From JAGXQV01 sp964527565 (GTDB lineage Bacteria; Pseudomonadota; Gammaproteobacteria; Burkholderiales; Sulfuricellaceae), in NCBI GenBank assembly GCA_964527565.1, contig CAZGOY010000003.1, positions 1 to 64,000 on the forward strand: a stretch of DNA of 64,000 nt, read 5' to 3'. Positions 24,114 to 32,424 of this stretch are shown piece after piece. Position 1 is the first letter of the stretch. Each line of letters starts with the position of its first letter. A model generated the notes under the pieces. The model was not told where the DNA came from. It worked only from the letters and a program-made list of their open reading frames with translations, and made no database searches. The position numbers and the translations under genes are program-made.

Positions 24114-25013
24114 CTATCCGCGCCGTTCCTTTTTGCGTTGCGCTTTTTGCGCGTACATCAGCGCATCGGCGCGTTCCAGCATTTCCTCGACCTGACAGGG
24201 CTCGCCTGCGGCGCATTCCACCACCCCGACGCTGATCGACAACTCGTAAGGCCGGTCGTGCCGGTTATTGTGGCGAGCGATGTTGTCCTGCAGGCGTTTG
24301 GCGATCTGTTCGGCGCTGCTGGCGGCGGGTTCGATGGCGACGATGGCGAACTCGTCGCCGCCCATGCGCGCGATGATGTCCGAGCCGCGAAAGGTTTCCT
24401 TGAGCAGGCGGGCGGTGTGAATCAGCGCCTGGTCGCCTTCCTTGTGTCCCCAGGTGTCGTTGATGGTCTTCATGCCGTCGAGGTCGGCGAAAATCAGATA
24501 AAAGGAGCTGCCTTTGCGTTTCGACAGGCGCATCTGGTGTTCCGCCAGGGTCATGAAACCGCGCCGGTTATACAGCCCGGTCAATTCATCGACCAGCGAC
24601 AGGATGCGTAGCGCCGCCTGCATGCGCTGGCGTTCGATGGCGTAGCGGATGGCATGCACCAGCAGATTGCCGGTGACTTCACCCTTGACCAGGTAATCCT
24701 GGACCCCGGCCCGCACTGCCTGAATGCCGGTATTGACATCGTCCAGGCCGGTGAGGATGACGATGGGGGTATCCGGTGCCGCATCGGCGGTTTTTTCCAC
24801 GGTGTCGAGTCCGTTGCTGTCCGGCAGCGACAAATCGAGCAGAATGATGTCGTATTCCCGCTCCGCCAGGGCATCCTGCGCCGCCTTCAGGCAGTCGGCG
24901 TGTTCCAGCCGGACGTGGGCGTAATGCACCTCGGCCAGCGCTTCCTGAATCAGGCGCCGGTCGCCGGGGTTGTCTTCCACCAGCAGGGCGCTGATTTCCG
25001 TGCCGCTGTTCAT
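24114..25013 (-). CDS. response regulator with GGDEF (diguanylate cyclase) output
   Basis: Cytoplasmic protein of 299 residues. The receiver domain (1-120) has its phospho-acceptor at D60 (YDIILLDLSLPDSNG), and the phosphoryl-contact T and K are in VILTGLDD and YLVKGEV. A GGDEF domain (about 140-295) follows, with the active motif GGDEF at 218-222 and an RxxD inhibitory site (R209-D212) five residues before it. It therefore should make cyclic di-GMP and be feedback-inhibited. Its start overlaps the stop of the single-domain response regulator upstream by four bases; it is the last gene of the operon. Confidence 0.94.
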   Translation of the reverse strand: MNSGTEISALLVEDNPGDRRLIQEALAEVHYAHVRLEHADCLKAAQDALAEREYDIILLDLSLPDSNGLDTVEKTADAAPDTPIVILTGLDDVNTGIQAVRAGVQDYLVKGEVTGNLLVHAIRYAIERQRMQAALRILSLVDELTGLYNRRGFMTLAEHQMRLSKRKGSSFYLIFADLDGMKTINDTWGHKEGDQALIHTARLLKETFRGSDIIARMGGDEFAIVAIEPAASSAEQIAKRLQDNIARHNNRHDRPYELSISVGVVECAAGEPCQVEEMLERADALMYAQKAQRKKERRG

Positions 25014-25465
25014 TGGCCGGGATTCCCCGGCAGTTTGACCACGGTGAGCCAGAACCCCTCGATGGATTTGACGATTTTCATGAATTCCTCCAGTTCCACC
25101 GGCTTGGTGATATAGCAGTTGGCGTGCAGATCGTAGGCTTGGGCGATGTCGGTTTCCGCCGCCGAGGTGGTGAGGATCACCACTGGAATATGCTTGAGCC
25201 GCTCGTCGGATTTCATCTGGCGCAGTACCTCGCGCCCGTCCATCTTCGGCATGTTGAGGTCCAGCAGCACCAAATCCGGCAATGGTTGGCTGGTGTAGGG
25301 TGCTTCCTGACGCAGCATTTTCATGGCTTCCAGGCCATCGTTGGCGACGTGCAGGTTGACGGCAATGTGCGCTTCCTTCATGGCTTCGTGCGTCAGGCGC
25401 ACGTCGCCGGGATTGTCCTCCACCAGCAGGATATCCACGGCGTGAACCAGTTGATCGTGACTCAT
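25010..25465 (-). CDS. single-domain response regulator (Rcp1-like)
   Basis: Receiver-only protein of 151 residues. Acidic pocket VDILLVEDNPGDVRLTHEA, phospho-acceptor D69 (LVLLDLNMPKMDG), T in VVILTTSAAE and K in YITKPVELEEF are all present. The DLNMPKMDGREVLRQMK block is typical of Rcp1-like regulators partnered with phytochrome-type kinases. It overlaps the kinase gene upstream and the GGDEF gene downstream by four bases each. It likely shuttles phosphate from one or both kinases. Confidence 0.93.
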   Translation of the reverse strand: MSHDQLVHAVDILLVEDNPGDVRLTHEAMKEAHIAVNLHVANDGLEAMKMLRQEAPYTSQPLPDLVLLDLNMPKMDGREVLRQMKSDERLKHIPVVILTTSAAETDIAQAYDLHANCYITKPVELEEFMKIVKSIEGFWLTVVKLPGNPGQ

Positions 25466-27312
25466 GATGATGGGTGCTCCTCCAGTGTGGCCGGCAAGGT
25501 GAAAAAAAACGTCGCGCCCTTGCCCGGTTCCGATTCTACCCAGATACGGCCATGATGTCGCTCGACGATACGTTTGCAGATCGCCAGGCCGATGCCGGTG
25601 CCGGGATATTTTTCACGGCTGTGCAGGCGTTTGAAAAGCAGAAATATTTGCTCGAAATATTCGCGCGGGATGCCGATGCCATTGTCGCTTACCGAAAACA
25701 GCCAGACCTCGCCCTCGCGCCGGGCGCCGATATGGATGCGCGGCATCTCCTCACCGTGGAATTTGATGGCATTGCCGATCAGGTTTTGCAACAACTGCCC
25801 GAGTTGGGTATGGATGACCGGCACGGTGGGTAAAACATCCTGGCTGATTTCGGCGCGGTATTCTTCGATCAGCGGTCTCAGGTTGACCAGCACCTCGGCC
25901 AGCACGGCGTTGGCGTCGGTCATTTCGAGGCGGCGGGTATCGATGCCGACCAGCGCGTAACTCAACTGGTCGTTGATGAGCCGTTGCATGCGCGTTACCC
26001 CTTCCACCGCGTAATGAATGAAATCGCGCGCATCCTGGTCAAGCTGGTCGCGGTAGCGCCGCGCCAGCAGTTGCACGAAGCTGGCCACCATGCGCAAGGG
26101 TTCCTGTAGGTCGTGCGAGGCGACATAAGCAAACTGCTCCAGGTCGGCGTTGGAGCGCGAGAGCTCTTCCAGGCTCTCGTTGAGCGCCTTCTCGGTCTGG
26201 CGGTGTCCGGCAATTTCCAGGCGCAATTCGCGCGTGCGTTCCGTCACCCGTTCTTCCAGTTCCAGGTTGGCCTTGTGCAGCAGGTCTTCCTCGAACTCAT
26301 GGCGCGCCAGGTCGAAGCGCATCTGCTGTTGGCGCCACGACAGGATAACGGCGGAGGCGGTCAGCGCGATCAGCAGCAGGCAGATGGCGGCGACCAGCAT
26401 GACATGCTTGCGCAGGGGCGCTTCCACCTCGGCGCGATCCACCTTGGTGACCATGAACCAGGGGGACCCCGGGATTTTACGCAGTACCGCCAGCACTTCA
26501 GCCCCACGGTAATCTCTGCCAATGAAATTTCCTTCCATGCCCAGTACTGCCCGCACGGCAGGCAGGCCGATATCGTTGAGTGGCTGGCGCAAGGTCATGG
26601 GCGCGGCCTGGCTGTGACGCAAGGGGTTGAGGTACAGCACGCTGTCACCCTCGCGCCGCAGCAGCAGGGTTTCCGCCGTCGGGCTGGGCGTGGGCCAGGA
26701 TTGCACCAGTGGATAAAGAAACTGCTGCGGATCAATCTCAAAAGCCAGCACGCCGATAACGCGCCTTTCGCGGCCAGCCGCCAGCAGGGGGACGAACAGG
26801 CTGAGATGGCTTCCCTCTGCGGATTTTGTAGAGTGGAAGTCGAGAAATTGCACCTGCTGGGTGCGCATTGCTTCCTGCACGGCGGAATAGGTCTGTTCAC
26901 AGGGATCGAGCTTGTCGTTGTTCGAGGCGAGGCGCAGCTCCCCCGCTGTGTCGAACAGGAATACGCAACGATAGTGCCGCGCATGGCGCGGCGCGTTCAT
27001 CCACGCCAGCAAGGCCTGTTTTTCCGCATCGTTGCGCCCACCGTTTGCCAGCCAGTGCTGGGCATGGCTGACGATGAAAGAGGTGGTGAGGATGGACTCC
27101 GCCTCGGCCAATCGCTCGGCGCGCCATTCGGCGATCTGGCGCGATTTCAGGGTGGCGATGGCGGCCAGTTCATGGTGTTTTTCCTGTAGCGCATGCTCCA
27201 GTTGCTGGTGCAGGTAACCGTAACCGGCAGCGCCGATGCCGACAGCCAGCAGCACAAACAGCAGTGCTAGACGCCAGGGCGGCAGGGTGGGTTTGCGTGG
27301 GCCCGGCACCAT
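25462..27312 (-). CDS. membrane sensor histidine kinase with periplasmic Cache-like domain
   Basis: Sensor kinase of 616 residues. TM1 lies at about residues 14-32, and a large periplasmic region (about 35-300) has the layout of a double Cache sensor. TM2 lies at about 304-326 and leads to a coiled coil. The HisKA domain has H400 (LEQFAYVASHDLQEPLRMVA), and the HATPase_c domain has N-box NAIKFHG, G1 SDNGIGIP and G2 GTGIGLAICKRIVERHHG. The kinase core is closely similar to that of the next kinase upstream in the operon, suggesting duplication. It is coupled to the receiver protein by a four-base overlap. Confidence 0.92.
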   Translation of the reverse strand: MVPGPRKPTLPPWRLALLFVLLAVGIGAAGYGYLHQQLEHALQEKHHELAAIATLKSRQIAEWRAERLAEAESILTTSFIVSHAQHWLANGGRNDAEKQALLAWMNAPRHARHYRCVFLFDTAGELRLASNNDKLDPCEQTYSAVQEAMRTQQVQFLDFHSTKSAEGSHLSLFVPLLAAGRERRVIGVLAFEIDPQQFLYPLVQSWPTPSPTAETLLLRREGDSVLYLNPLRHSQAAPMTLRQPLNDIGLPAVRAVLGMEGNFIGRDYRGAEVLAVLRKIPGSPWFMVTKVDRAEVEAPLRKHVMLVAAICLLLIALTASAVILSWRQQQMRFDLARHEFEEDLLHKANLELEERVTERTRELRLEIAGHRQTEKALNESLEELSRSNADLEQFAYVASHDLQEPLRMVASFVQLLARRYRDQLDQDARDFIHYAVEGVTRMQRLINDQLSYALVGIDTRRLEMTDANAVLAEVLVNLRPLIEEYRAEISQDVLPTVPVIHTQLGQLLQNLIGNAIKFHGEEMPRIHIGARREGEVWLFSVSDNGIGIPREYFEQIFLLFKRLHSREKYPGTGIGLAICKRIVERHHGRIWVESEPGKGATFFFTLPATLEEHPSS

Positions 27313-27356
27313 CAGGGCTGCCCTCCCGGCGCAATGACGCGGGTGCCGTCACGCAC

Positions 27357-28841
27357 TTACTGGGTGTCCCGGCGTGACGCCGGAAGCGTGAAATGGAATG
27401 TCGCACCTTGACCCGGCGTTGATTCCACCCAGATCTGTCCGCCGTGACGCTCGACGATACGCTTGCATACCGCCAGGCCGATGCCGGTGCCGGGATAATC
27501 GCCACGCCCATGCAGGCGCTGGAAAATCACGAAGATGCGTTCGAAATGCTCGGGGGCGATGCCGATGCCGTTGTCGGACACCGAGAAATGCCAGTCGTCG
27601 GCCTGCCTTTGCGCATCAATGCGGATTTGCGGCGGCGCTTCCCCGTGGAACTTGATGGCGTTGGCGATCAGGTTTTGAAACAGTTGGCCCAATTGCGAAG
27701 CGTCCGCCGGCAGCACGGGCAGCTCCCCGCTGCTCACGGTCACGCGGTTTTCCGCGATGGCGAGTTGCAGGTTATCGAGGACCTCTTTCAGCACGGCATT
27801 GCAGTCAGCGGGTTCAAAAGGGTTGCCGCGCGTGCCGACGCGGGAGAAGGCCAGCAGGTCGTCAATCAGGCGCTGCATGCGGGTCGCACCATCAACGGCA
27901 AAGGCGATGAATTCGTCGGCATCCTGATCCAGCTTGCCCTGATAGCGCCGCGCCAGCAAGCGGGTGTAGCTGGCCACCATGCGCAATGGCTCTTGCAGGT
28001 CGTGCGAGGCGATGTAGGCGAATTGTTCCAGTTCGGCGTTGGAACGTGCCAAGTCGTGGGTTTTTCTGGCCAGAGCCAGAGCGGCCCGTTCCTGCTCGCG
28101 AGCGCGCTGTGCGCCACGCAGCATGATGAAAGTCAGGCCCATCATGCCCAGCAGCCAGATGCCGCCGTGGGTGATGCTGAGCACGCGGATGCCGGTGCGT
28201 TCGGTGGCGAGGTAAGGTTCAAGACGCACGTAGGCCCCCACTCCGCCGCGCACATCGCCGACTTGGTAGCCCTGATGGCCGTGGCATTTCAGGCAGCCCT
28301 TTTCGGTGACGAAGGCACGCATGGCGCGCAGGTAGGGCACGCCGCCCAGCATCGTCACTTCGGCGGCCTCGCGCGCGCCGTGCTCGAACGATTCCAGTAC
28401 TCGCGTTTCCCATTCGTCCGGCGCGTTGTTGGGGTTGAGTGGCTTCAGACTGGTGATGCGCCCGCGCACGCCATACAGGCTGTCAAAATTCTGCTGCATC
28501 TGGCGCACCATGTAGGCGGGATTCATCAAAGTCAGTTGGCGCCCGGACGGCGTCTGGATGTCGCGTTCCGGCACATCCAGGTAAGGGTTGGCATAAGTGT
28601 TGGTGGCGGGGTCGACCGGCACGTAAACGCCGCCGTGAGCGGTGGACCACTGGCGGAAGGCAAAATCCTTGTTGATATTGGCGATGGCCTCGCTTTTTGC
28701 CAGAGCGACGGTTTTTTCGCGTTGTAGGGAGATGTTCCAGGCCAGCGATGCTGCCAGCGCCAGCGTCCATACCAAGGCCGCCAGTGCCGTACTGCGGTAC
28801 ACCGGGGCGGTGCCGGGATGGGGGGGGGAGGCCGGGTTCAT
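27357..28841 (-). CDS. sensor histidine kinase with DUF3365 (c-type haem) sensor domain
   Basis: Kinase of 494 residues. An N-terminal TM (about 18-36) is followed by a periplasmic DUF3365/Tll0287-like domain (about 50-215) with one haem c motif, C183-L-K-C186-H187. TM2 (about 222-242) and a coiled coil lead to HisKA with H280 (FAYIASHDLQEPLRMVASY) and HATPase_c (NAIKFHG, SDNGIGIAP, GTGIGLAVCKRIVERHGG). A haem sensor near a denitrification region could sense redox state, O2 or NO; that is inference. The ATG at 28841 is chosen over an upstream TTG. It is the first gene of the four-gene signalling operon. Confidence 0.9.
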   Translation of the reverse strand: MNPASPPHPGTAPVYRSTALAALVWTLALAASLAWNISLQREKTVALAKSEAIANINKDFAFRQWSTAHGGVYVPVDPATNTYANPYLDVPERDIQTPSGRQLTLMNPAYMVRQMQQNFDSLYGVRGRITSLKPLNPNNAPDEWETRVLESFEHGAREAAEVTMLGGVPYLRAMRAFVTEKGCLKCHGHQGYQVGDVRGGVGAYVRLEPYLATERTGIRVLSITHGGIWLLGMMGLTFIMLRGAQRAREQERAALALARKTHDLARSNAELEQFAYIASHDLQEPLRMVASYTRLLARRYQGKLDQDADEFIAFAVDGATRMQRLIDDLLAFSRVGTRGNPFEPADCNAVLKEVLDNLQLAIAENRVTVSSGELPVLPADASQLGQLFQNLIANAIKFHGEAPPQIRIDAQRQADDWHFSVSDNGIGIAPEHFERIFVIFQRLHGRGDYPGTGIGLAVCKRIVERHGGQIWVESTPGQGATFHFTLPASRRDTQ

Positions 28842-28976
28842 GGCTGACCATATTAGCAACTTGGATGGAAAAGGCCAGCCCTCGGGAAAGGGGTGCAGGG
28901 AGAGAACCCCGCTTCACAGTGGGGGCGGATTCAATTATGCTGACGGTATATGACAATGTAATTTCATGGGGGCTGA

Positions 28977-29210
28977 ATGCGCATCGCCTGTTGTTTGATT
29001 GTACCCGTGGCGTTCGGGATGCTGGCGGGTTGCGGGGACGCAGGCAGCGGGCACGATGCGATGTTGTCGCGCTACCATGAAATAAAGGCCGTCGAACTGT
29101 GCAAACGCGACAAGGGGTTCAAGCGCATCGTCGAAGCCAGCGGCGTTAATTTCACTGCCGAGTGCAAAAGCGGAATATTCGTCAACGGGGTCGCGGAGCG
29201 TTCCCGCTAG
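28977..29210 (+). CDS. small predicted lipoprotein
   Basis: Protein of 77 residues with a lipoprotein signal: MRIACCLIVPVAFGMLAGC, lipobox LAGC, Cys at residue 19. The mature part is short and contains two Cys (ELCKRDKGF and TAECKSG) that could form a disulphide. I do not recognise a family. It is divergent from the kinase operon and converges on the radical-SAM-like gene, four bases away. Confidence 0.6.
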   Translation: MRIACCLIVPVAFGMLAGCGDAGSGHDAMLSRYHEIKAVELCKRDKGFKRIVEASGVNFTAECKSGIFVNGVAERSR

Positions 29211-29214
29211 GTCC

Positions 29215-29880
29215 TCAGCGCCGCCACGAAACCTGCTCCAGCGACAGCCCACGGCTGCGGCACAAGGCTTCCAGCCGCGCCATATCGCCGCGTTCCGGCA
29301 TGCCGATCAGCCAAATGCGCTGATCTTCCACCGCCACCTGCATGCGCTTGCCCTGGCTGCCGGCTTCGGCATCGAGATAAGGCGCGTAACGCTGCCGCCC
29401 GAGTGCGGACAGGGGCACCAGCGCCTGGTTGGCCGAGCCGCGCCACAGCTTGCCGAACGGCAAGCCGTCGGCGTAGGGTTCGGGAATCAGCGCGTCGAGC
29501 AATTCGAGCAAACCGGCGTGACGCTCAAGCAGGGTGGCCAGCGGATAGCCGCTGTAGCACAGGATGTCGAAATCCAGGCCGCCGCGCTTGCGCCATTGCC
29601 GCAAGCCCTTGAGCAGCGCCAGCAAGCCCTGCGGCTGGTCGAACGGCTCGCCGCCGCTGATCGTCACGCCATCGAGCGCCGTTCCCGTATTCTTGCGGCA
29701 CCAGGCCAGCAGATCGGCCACTTTCAGGGCGCGGGCCGGGTCGGGTTCCCAGGTGTCCTGCGAAACGCAACCCCGGCAGCGCAACGTGCAGCCTTGCAGC
29801 CAGAGCCCCAGGCGCTTGCCGGGGCCGAGCACGGTGACCGGGTAATGCGCCTTGTTGATCTGGATGCTGGCGGCGCGCAT
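29215..29880 (-). CDS. NrdG-like 4Fe-4S / radical SAM activating-type protein
   Basis: Protein of 221 residues. The CxxxCxxC motif is C31-TLR-C35-RG-C38 (GLWLQGCTLRCRGC), and the SAM-binding 'GGE' motif is TISGGEPFDQPQGL. This is the compact architecture of anaerobic ribonucleotide reductase activase (NrdG)-type proteins, with an extended C-terminus of about 70 residues. No nrdD is nearby. The gene lies two bases after the stop of the AAA+ ATPase gene on the same strand, so the ATPase or its coiled-coil partner is a possible substrate. That is inference from context. Confidence 0.75.
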   Translation of the reverse strand: MRAASIQINKAHYPVTVLGPGKRLGLWLQGCTLRCRGCVSQDTWEPDPARALKVADLLAWCRKNTGTALDGVTISGGEPFDQPQGLLALLKGLRQWRKRGGLDFDILCYSGYPLATLLERHAGLLELLDALIPEPYADGLPFGKLWRGSANQALVPLSALGRQRYAPYLDAEAGSQGKRMQVAVEDQRIWLIGMPERGDMARLEALCRSRGLSLEQVSWRR

Positions 29881-29882
29881 CC

Positions 29883-31724
29883 CTATTCCAGCGTCACGCT
29901 GACGATGCGGTTCTCGTCCTCGGCGATGTCCTTCACCGTGACCTGCTCGCGGCCTTCCAGGTCGAGGCGGAACAGGGCGCGGCCGAGCGGGTTGATGAAG
30001 GACGATTCGATCTGGTTGCCGATGCCGCGTCCGCCGTTGGACAGGTCGCGGGTGCACAGATCGAGGAGTTTGGCGCGCACCGTCTCGGGCAGGACCAGTT
30101 CCACCTTGTGCTCCTCGCGCACCCGGTTGACCACGTTCTTCAGCATCGCGGCGAAAATTTGCGCGGCCACCGGCGCGGTGATGAAGCTGAACACCACGAT
30201 GTTGTCGCCGATGCGGTTGAGGATTTCCGGGCGCGACAGACGGAACTTGAAATAATCCTGGATCGCACCGCGCACGCGGCTTTCCACCACGTCGTAATGG
30301 TCGTCCGGCGCCACGTTCTGGATGCGCCGGCCATGCTCGTCCTCGACGTAAATGCCCAGGTTGGAAGTGAAGATGATGATCGCCTCGGAAAAATAGGCGG
30401 TGTCGCCGCGCCCGTCGGTGAGGCGCCCGTCCTCGAGAATTTGCAGAAATTTGTCGAGGATGCGCGGGTGGGCCTTTTCGATTTCGTCGAAGAGGATCAC
30501 GCTGAAGGGCTTCTCGCGCACCGCGTTGGTCAATTCGCCGCCCGCATCGTAGCCGATGTAGCCGGGCGGCGCGCCGAGCAGGCGGGCGCTGGCGTGCTCC
30601 TCGGCGAATTCGCTCATGTCGAAGCGGATATAGGCGCTCTCGTTGCCGAAAATGAGCTGGGTCAGCGTTTTCGCCAGCTCGGTCTTGCCTACCCCGGTGG
30701 GGCCGGCGAAAAACAGCACGCCGCGCGGGCGGTTACCGCTGGAACGCGCCTGGGCGCCGGTCAGCCCCATCACCGAACGCATCAGGATGTCGATGGTCTT
30801 GGTCGCCGCCTGCGGCTGGCCTTTCACCCGCTCCTCGATGAAGGGCGCGGCATCGGCGATTTTTTCGCGCAACCAGGTTTTTTTCCAGGGGTTTTCGGTG
30901 ATGCCCATCTTGAAGCATTGCACCGCATCGTCCACGTCGCGGAAGGCGATGCCGCGGCGGTCCGCAAGCTGCGCGATGTCGGAGAGGTCGCTCAAGGCCA
31001 GGCCGTCGGTGCCGTCGGCAAAGAGTTTGGCGTATTTCTCGCGTTCCGCTTCGGCTGCGCCCTCGTAAGCCATGAAGCGGCTGCCCAGGATGACGGCGGC
31101 GGCGTGGCGCGTTTCATAATCCGGCAGCGTGGCGGCGAGCGTGCTGATGCGCGCGCTGTCCAGGGCAAACCAGGAAGGCAGATCCTGCGCGCGGTTGACC
31201 AGCCAGACCACCGGGTTGAAGCGCGCCTTGCCCAGCGGTGCAGCAATATCCGCGCCCTGCGGCACGATCGGGTTGGCGGCCAGGGAAATGCGTTCGGCGG
31301 CGACGAAAAAGCGGTGCTCCGCCGCGTCCAGGTGGTCGGGCTGGCGCACTAGGCGCGAGGCGAAATCGACCACCAGCGCGCAGCGCGCCTCGCGCAGGCC
31401 CGGCAGTTTTTCCATCACGCCGCTCAAACCTTCCAGGCTCATCGGCATGACGCCCTCTTGCAGCTTGAGGTCGAAACAGCGCGTGGCGAGTTCGAGCGCC
31501 TCCGGCTCGTTGGGATAGGGACGCAGCCCCTCCACCGGGTTATAGACCAGCATGAAGCGATAGCCCTGGGCTTGCAGCGCGTTCCACAAACAGCGCAGCA
31601 GCGGCGCCAGGGTCAGCCCGTCCTGGAACGGCGTGAGAAAACTGTCGCGGATATTGCCGGCGACGATATATTGCGAGCGGATCGGCAACAGGCGTTCGAG
31701 ATCGCGAATCCAGCGAGGGGTCAT
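29883..31724 (-). CDS. Clp-type AAA+ ATPase with degenerate N-terminal domain
   Basis: Protein of 613 residues. The C-terminal half is a ClpA/ClpB D2-like AAA+ module: Walker A GPTGVGKT (341-348), pore-loop region GAPPGYIGYDAGG (385-397), Walker B VILFDEIEKAH (409-419), sensor 1 TSN (453-455), and a C-terminal D2-small domain with GGRGIGNQIE. The first 300 residues look like an AAA-shaped domain without a Walker A motif (start RSQYIVAGNIRDSFL). No protease-binding loop is evident, so it may be a remodeller. It is followed at two bases by the radical-SAM-like gene. The coiled-coil gene upstream is separated by a HigBA-type pair. ATG 31724 has only a weak ribosome site. Confidence 0.82.
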   Translation of the reverse strand: MTPRWIRDLERLLPIRSQYIVAGNIRDSFLTPFQDGLTLAPLLRCLWNALQAQGYRFMLVYNPVEGLRPYPNEPEALELATRCFDLKLQEGVMPMSLEGLSGVMEKLPGLREARCALVVDFASRLVRQPDHLDAAEHRFFVAAERISLAANPIVPQGADIAAPLGKARFNPVVWLVNRAQDLPSWFALDSARISTLAATLPDYETRHAAAVILGSRFMAYEGAAEAEREKYAKLFADGTDGLALSDLSDIAQLADRRGIAFRDVDDAVQCFKMGITENPWKKTWLREKIADAAPFIEERVKGQPQAATKTIDILMRSVMGLTGAQARSSGNRPRGVLFFAGPTGVGKTELAKTLTQLIFGNESAYIRFDMSEFAEEHASARLLGAPPGYIGYDAGGELTNAVREKPFSVILFDEIEKAHPRILDKFLQILEDGRLTDGRGDTAYFSEAIIIFTSNLGIYVEDEHGRRIQNVAPDDHYDVVESRVRGAIQDYFKFRLSRPEILNRIGDNIVVFSFITAPVAAQIFAAMLKNVVNRVREEHKVELVLPETVRAKLLDLCTRDLSNGGRGIGNQIESSFINPLGRALFRLDLEGREQVTVKDIAEDENRIVSVTLE

Positions 31725-31778
31725 GATGAATGCGGCTTTCAATTCAGGAAAGTGGGCAATTCCAACATTTCATGCGGG

Positions 31779-32087
31779 TTAGGCATGGGTTACGTTCGAC
31801 ACGCCAGCGTGCAAGCGCAGCCCAAGTGCATTGATAACCTTCAGAATGGTGGAAAATTCAGGGTTTCCCTGGCCGGACAGTGCTTTGTAAAGCCCCTCGC
31901 GAGCCAGCCCGGTGTCTCGTGCCAGTTGCGTCATCCCCCGGGCGCGCGCAATGTCGCCCAGTGCTTTGGCGATAAAAGCGGGATCGTCGCCAGCTTCATC
32001 AAGGCAGGCTTCAAAATACAATGCCCTGTCCTCTTCGGTCTTAAGGTAATCCACCGTATCGTAAGGAGTGGTTCTGGTTTTTGCCAT
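31779..32087 (-). CDS. HigA-type antitoxin (addiction module antidote, TIGR02684-like)
   Basis: Protein of 102 residues. The N-terminus has TTPYDTVDYLKTEEDRALYF; the middle is an Xre-type helix-turn-helix (GMTQLARDTGLAREGLYKAL), and the end GNPEFSTILKVINALGLRL matches the probable addiction-module antidote family. The toxin gene lies just upstream with nine bases between. It lies between two genes that appear to belong together (coiled-coil and AAA+ proteins). Confidence 0.88.
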   Translation of the reverse strand: MAKTRTTPYDTVDYLKTEEDRALYFEACLDEAGDDPAFIAKALGDIARARGMTQLARDTGLAREGLYKALSGQGNPEFSTILKVINALGLRLHAGVSNVTHA

Positions 32088-32096
32088 GGTGTTCCC

Positions 32097-32405
32097 CTAG
32101 AGATTGCGCGCCAGCGTCAGCGCAAGTTTGATGTCGCGTTTTTGAGTGCTCTTGTCGCCGCCGGCCAGCAGAATAATGATATGCCCGTTGCGCTCGGTGT
32201 AGTACACGCGCCAGCCACTACCAAAGTGCAGTTTCAATTCGCTGACGCCCTCGCCAACGGCTTCGACATCTCCCGGATTTCCATCTTGCAACCGACGAAT
32301 GCGCGCTTCAATCCGTGCCTTGACCAGTTTGTCCGGCAAGCCTGTGAACCAGGCCTGATATTCGTCGGTTTTCTCAAGTTTTATCACATCCTGATTGTAA
32401 TCCAT
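32097..32405 (-). CDS. RelE/HigB-type toxin (TIGR02683-like)
   Basis: Toxin of 102 residues of the RelE/ParE fold. Markers are TDEYQAWFTGLPDKLVKARIEARI, the RRLQDGNPGDVEAVGEGVSE segment and GSGWRVYYTERNGHIIILLAGGDKSTQKRDI. These toxins usually cleave mRNA at the ribosome. It is first in the pair, the toxin-antitoxin order typical of HigBA. It starts 19 bases after the coiled-coil gene stop, so it can be transcribed with it. Confidence 0.88.
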   Translation of the reverse strand: MDYNQDVIKLEKTDEYQAWFTGLPDKLVKARIEARIRRLQDGNPGDVEAVGEGVSELKLHFGSGWRVYYTERNGHIIILLAGGDKSTQKRDIKLALTLARNL

Positions 32406-32424
32406 GGTTTACGTTGTATCAACT

